From JBOGWY01 sp050694015 (lineage in GTDB: Bacteria; Actinomycetota; CADDZG01; WHSQ01): a stretch of 7,624 nucleotides of DNA. Positions 5,240-7,624 of this stretch are shown here, piece by piece. Location: NCBI GenBank assembly GCA_050694015.1, contig JBOGWY010000378.1:1-7624 (forward strand), read 5' to 3'. The notes beneath the pieces were generated by a model, which searched no databases, was not told the DNA's origin, and worked only from the letters and a program-made list of their open reading frames with translations. The position numbers and the translations under genes are program-made. Position 1 is the stretch's first letter, and each line of letters begins with the position of its first letter.

Positions 5240-7123
5240 GTGAGCGAGATCTTCGAAGGACTGAACGCGGGGCAGCGGGCGGCGGTGGAAGCGGTCCGGG
5301 GGCCTGTGTGCATCCTGGCCGGGGCTGGGTCCGGCAAGACGACCACCATCACCCGTCGCCTCGCCCACCAGGTGGCGTCACAGACCTTCGAGCCCGGAGC
5401 GTTGCTGGCGGTGACGTTCACCGACAAGGCCGCCCGGGAGATGAAGACCCGGCTCGAGCGACTCAACGTCAAGGGAATGAGGACGCGCACGTTCCACGCC
5501 GCCGCGCTGCAGCAGCTGCGCTACTTCCGTCCCGGCGAGATCGGACAGATCCTGGCGAGCAAAGCGAAGATCCTCGCCCCGATGGTGCGCGGGCTCGGCT
5601 ACAAGTACCGGTTCATGCCGCTCGCCGACTTCGCGTCCGAGATCGAGTGGGCCAAGAACCAGCGGATAACGCCCGACGAGTACGTGCAGCGGTTGCACGG
5701 CCACGAGCCGCCCGTCGAGGCGGACGTGATGCAGACGCTCTACGCGCGCTACGAGGACCGCAAACGCCGTAACGGGACGCTCGACTTCGAAGACATGCTC
5801 GAACGCGCGATCGCGATGTTCGACGAGGACGAAGCGATCGCCGAGACGTTCCGGAACAAGTACCTGGCGTTCACCGTCGACGAGTACCAGGACGTCAACC
5901 TGTTGCAGCAGACTTTGCTCGAACGATGGCTCGGGGGCCGCGACGACCTGTGCGTGGTCGGCGACGACTATCAGGCGATCTACTCGTTCACGGGAGCATC
6001 GCCCGAGCATCTGCTGACGATGCCGCAACGTTACGTCGGCACGAAGGTGTTCCGTCTCGAAGACAACTACCGGTCGACGCCGCAGGTCCTCGAGATGGCG
6101 AACCATCTCGTCGGAAAGCTTGGCGGTTCCGAGAAGGTGTTGCGCCCCACGAGACAGGCGGGGCCGGAGGTTCAGCTCCGCGGCTTCATGGATCCCGACG
6201 CCGAGCCCGCCTTCATCGCCGACGAGGTCCGTCGCCTCCACGAGGCCGACGGTGTCCCGTACGAAGCGATGGTCGTGCTCTACCGGATCAACGCGCGCTC
6301 GGAGGATTACGAGGAACTGTTCGCCGATGCCGGTATCCCGTACCAGGTCCGCGATGACGCCTTCCTCGAGCGCGCTGCGGCGCGCCAGCTCCTGCCCCGC
6401 CTCTCGCGCCAGGCCGGGAAGAACATCGCCGGTCTCGCCGAAGGGTTAGCGCGCAAACTCGGCTACACCGGTGACGAGATCCCCGAGGGGGCCGCGCGCA
6501 ACGAGATCACACGACAGAAGGATTTCCAGCGTTTGATCCGGCTCGCCGACGAGTTCGAAGACGGCGCGCGCACGCCGGCGGATTTCGTCACGGAGCTGCA
6601 GTACCGGTTCCACGGCGACGTCGCCACCGGCGTGAACCTCTCCACGCTGCACCGCGCCAAGGGCCTCGAGTTCGACGCCGTATTCATCCCCTCGGTAGTG
6701 GCCGGCGAGCTGCCGTGGAAGCGCTCGGACATCGACGAGGAGCGCCGCCTGTTCTACGTGGGGCTGACGCGCGCGAAGCGGTACCTGTACGTGACGTGGG
6801 CGATGAGCGGCAAACACAAGGCGTCGATGTTCGTCACCGAGCTGCGCGGCGGCGAGCCTGCCCCGACCTCAGAGAAAGAGACGAAGAAGCCGCTGGAGGG
6901 CGGCCCCCTCGTCGACGCTCTCAAGGCGTGGCGTCTCGAGGAAGCGCGCAGCGAAGGCAAACCCGCGTACGTGATCTTCCACGACGCGACCCTCGCAGAG
7001 ATCGCGGCCCGCGAGCCGTCGTCGTTGGACGAGCTGATGGAGGTCCCCGGCATCGGCCCGACGAAGATCGAGCGCTACGGTGCGGCCGTACTGTCCCTGA
7101 TCAACCGTTCCGTGGGTAGCTAG
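5240..7123 (+). CDS. uvrD2: ATP-dependent DNA helicase, UvrD2-like (superfamily 1A, C-terminal HRDC domain)
   Basis: This 627-aa SF1A helicase moves 3' to 5' on single-stranded DNA and is expected to act in repair or replication. All core motifs are present: Walker A AGAGSGKT (27-34, Lys33), Ia VTFTDKAAREMKTR (58-71), Ib TFHAAAL, LDFEDML (181-187), Walker B VDEYQD (213-218), III GDDYQAIYSFTGA (241-253), IV LEDNYRST (273-280), V VNLSTLHRAKGLEFD (465-479) and VI ERRLFYVGLTRAK (501-513). The 2B region (about 380-460) is short. Residues 558-625 form an HRDC domain with WRLEEAR, AYVIFHDATL and PGIGPTKIERYG. That order matches mycobacterial UvrD2, but the four-cysteine module lying between helicase core and HRDC there is missing: the linker (about 530-555) has no cysteine, and the protein has only Cys24 and Cys238. 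The GTG 5240 start begins right at the family N-terminus; no clear Shine-Dalgarno is seen, so a leaderless message is possible. Confidence 0.94.
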   Translation: MSEIFEGLNAGQRAAVEAVRGPVCILAGAGSGKTTTITRRLAHQVASQTFEPGALLAVTFTDKAAREMKTRLERLNVKGMRTRTFHAAALQQLRYFRPGEIGQILASKAKILAPMVRGLGYKYRFMPLADFASEIEWAKNQRITPDEYVQRLHGHEPPVEADVMQTLYARYEDRKRRNGTLDFEDMLERAIAMFDEDEAIAETFRNKYLAFTVDEYQDVNLLQQTLLERWLGGRDDLCVVGDDYQAIYSFTGASPEHLLTMPQRYVGTKVFRLEDNYRSTPQVLEMANHLVGKLGGSEKVLRPTRQAGPEVQLRGFMDPDAEPAFIADEVRRLHEADGVPYEAMVVLYRINARSEDYEELFADAGIPYQVRDDAFLERAAARQLLPRLSRQAGKNIAGLAEGLARKLGYTGDEIPEGAARNEITRQKDFQRLIRLADEFEDGARTPADFVTELQYRFHGDVATGVNLSTLHRAKGLEFDAVFIPSVVAGELPWKRSDIDEERRLFYVGLTRAKRYLYVTWAMSGKHKASMFVTELRGGEPAPTSEKETKKPLEGGPLVDALKAWRLEEARSEGKPAYVIFHDATLAEIAAREPSSLDELMEVPGIGPTKIERYGAAVLSLINRSVGS

Positions 7124-7138
7124 CTGGCTCTCCGCGCC

Positions 7139-7624
7139 GTGATAACGGAAGAAGAGGTCCGCGCTCATCCCGCCAGGGCACTCGCGATCGCGATCGTCGT
7201 GGGCAGCATCGCCGGGTTCTTCGCGCTCGGCCTGATCCCCGCCGCTCAAGCCGAGGTCGGTCCCGCCACATTGTCGATGCGCGCTTTCCCCGGCACCGGG
7301 GACACCGTCGTCCACGTCCCTCCGCTCGGCACCGTCTCCGCCTCGACGCAGGACGCGCCGATCTCGCTCGACGTTTCCCTGCGCGAGGTCGACATCGAGA
7401 CTCTCGCTCCGCTGGCGACCTCGGCAGCAGGGCGGGACCGACTGCAGGAGCAGGTCTCCGACGACATGAGCGGTCTGGTGGTGCGCGGGGCTGCGCAGAT
7501 CGCGCTCGGCGTCGTCATCGCCGGCGCGATCGCGGCGGCGATCGTCTTCCGGCGGCAGCCGAAAGAGGTGCTCGCCGGAGCCGCCGGTGGTCTCATCGTC
7601 GCCGCGGGGTTGCTGGTTGCGACG
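7139..7624 (+). CDS. Multi-pass membrane protein, N-terminal part; resembles the N-terminus of actinobacterial membrane metallophosphoesterases (3' end outside window)
   Basis: The frame runs open for 162 codons to the window edge. A short charged cytoplasmic start (ITEEEVRAHPAR) is followed by a first membrane helix (about 14-36), an outside domain of about 75 residues, a second helix (about 119-137), the positive hinge RRQPK and the beginning of a third helix (about 144-161). The outside segment contains VPPLGTVSAST and a following 'ISLDV.L..VDI' strand. I recall this arrangement from the N-terminus of actinobacterial membrane-bound metallophosphoesterases, whose phosphoesterase domain comes after the membrane helices. 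No phosphoesterase motif is inside the window, so the enzyme call is inference. GTG 7139 lies 15 nt after the helicase stop in the same frame and is the first plausible start before the membrane helix; an operon with the helicase is likely. No strong Shine-Dalgarno is visible. Confidence 0.7.
   Translation, partial: MITEEEVRAHPARALAIAIVVGSIAGFFALGLIPAAQAEVGPATLSMRAFPGTGDTVVHVPPLGTVSASTQDAPISLDVSLREVDIETLAPLATSAAGRDRLQEQVSDDMSGLVVRGAAQIALGVVIAGAIAAAIVFRRQPKEVLAGAAGGLIVAAGLLVAT

Overview
The window is very G+C-rich and gene-dense, with frequent GTG starts. Its gene content suggests a chromosomal segment of an actinobacterium, possibly a deep-branching or uncultivated one. The main pointers are a UvrD-family helicase with a C-terminal HRDC domain, a membrane protein resembling the N-terminus of actinobacterial membrane metallophosphoesterases, an LVIVD-repeat secreted protein and a cupredoxin lipoprotein. 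I see no mobile element, CRISPR array, rRNA or tRNA.

Layout: (1) 3-596 (+) is the C-terminal part of a zinc-type alcohol dehydrogenase, followed after 3 nt by (2) 600-1919 (+), a short gamma-glutamyltranspeptidase-fold Ntn hydrolase. (3) 1913-3022 (-) is an M20 metallopeptidase of the carboxypeptidase G2 type, converging on gene 2 with a 7-nt overlap. (4) 3103-4242 (+) is a secreted LVIVD-repeat beta-propeller protein, divergent from gene 3 across an 80-nt gap that carries a 12-bp perfect palindrome. (5) A 250-nt non-coding stretch (4243-4492) holds several potential stem-loops. (6) 4493-4852 (+) is a cupredoxin lipoprotein. (7) 4842-5066 (-) is a 74-aa protein like the C-terminal OmdA/YdeI domain, overlapping gene 6 by 11 nt. 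(8) A 173-nt divergent spacer holds an imperfect hairpin and an imperfect 23-nt tandem repeat. (9) 5240-7123 (+) is a UvrD2-like helicase. (10) 7139-7624 (+) is the N-terminal part of a multi-pass membrane protein, cut by the window edge.

Functional reading: the GGT-like enzyme and the M20 peptidase could both act on amide-linked, glutamate-like compounds, and the dehydrogenase may sit in the same transcript as the GGT-like gene. The LVIVD propeller and the cupredoxin are both exported and may work at the cell surface. The helicase and the membrane protein are probably co-transcribed (15-nt gap). I found no clearly new multi-gene system. The most notable points are the atypical active site and missing segment of the GGT-like protein, the absence of the tetracysteine module in the UvrD2-like helicase, and the structured intergenic spacers.
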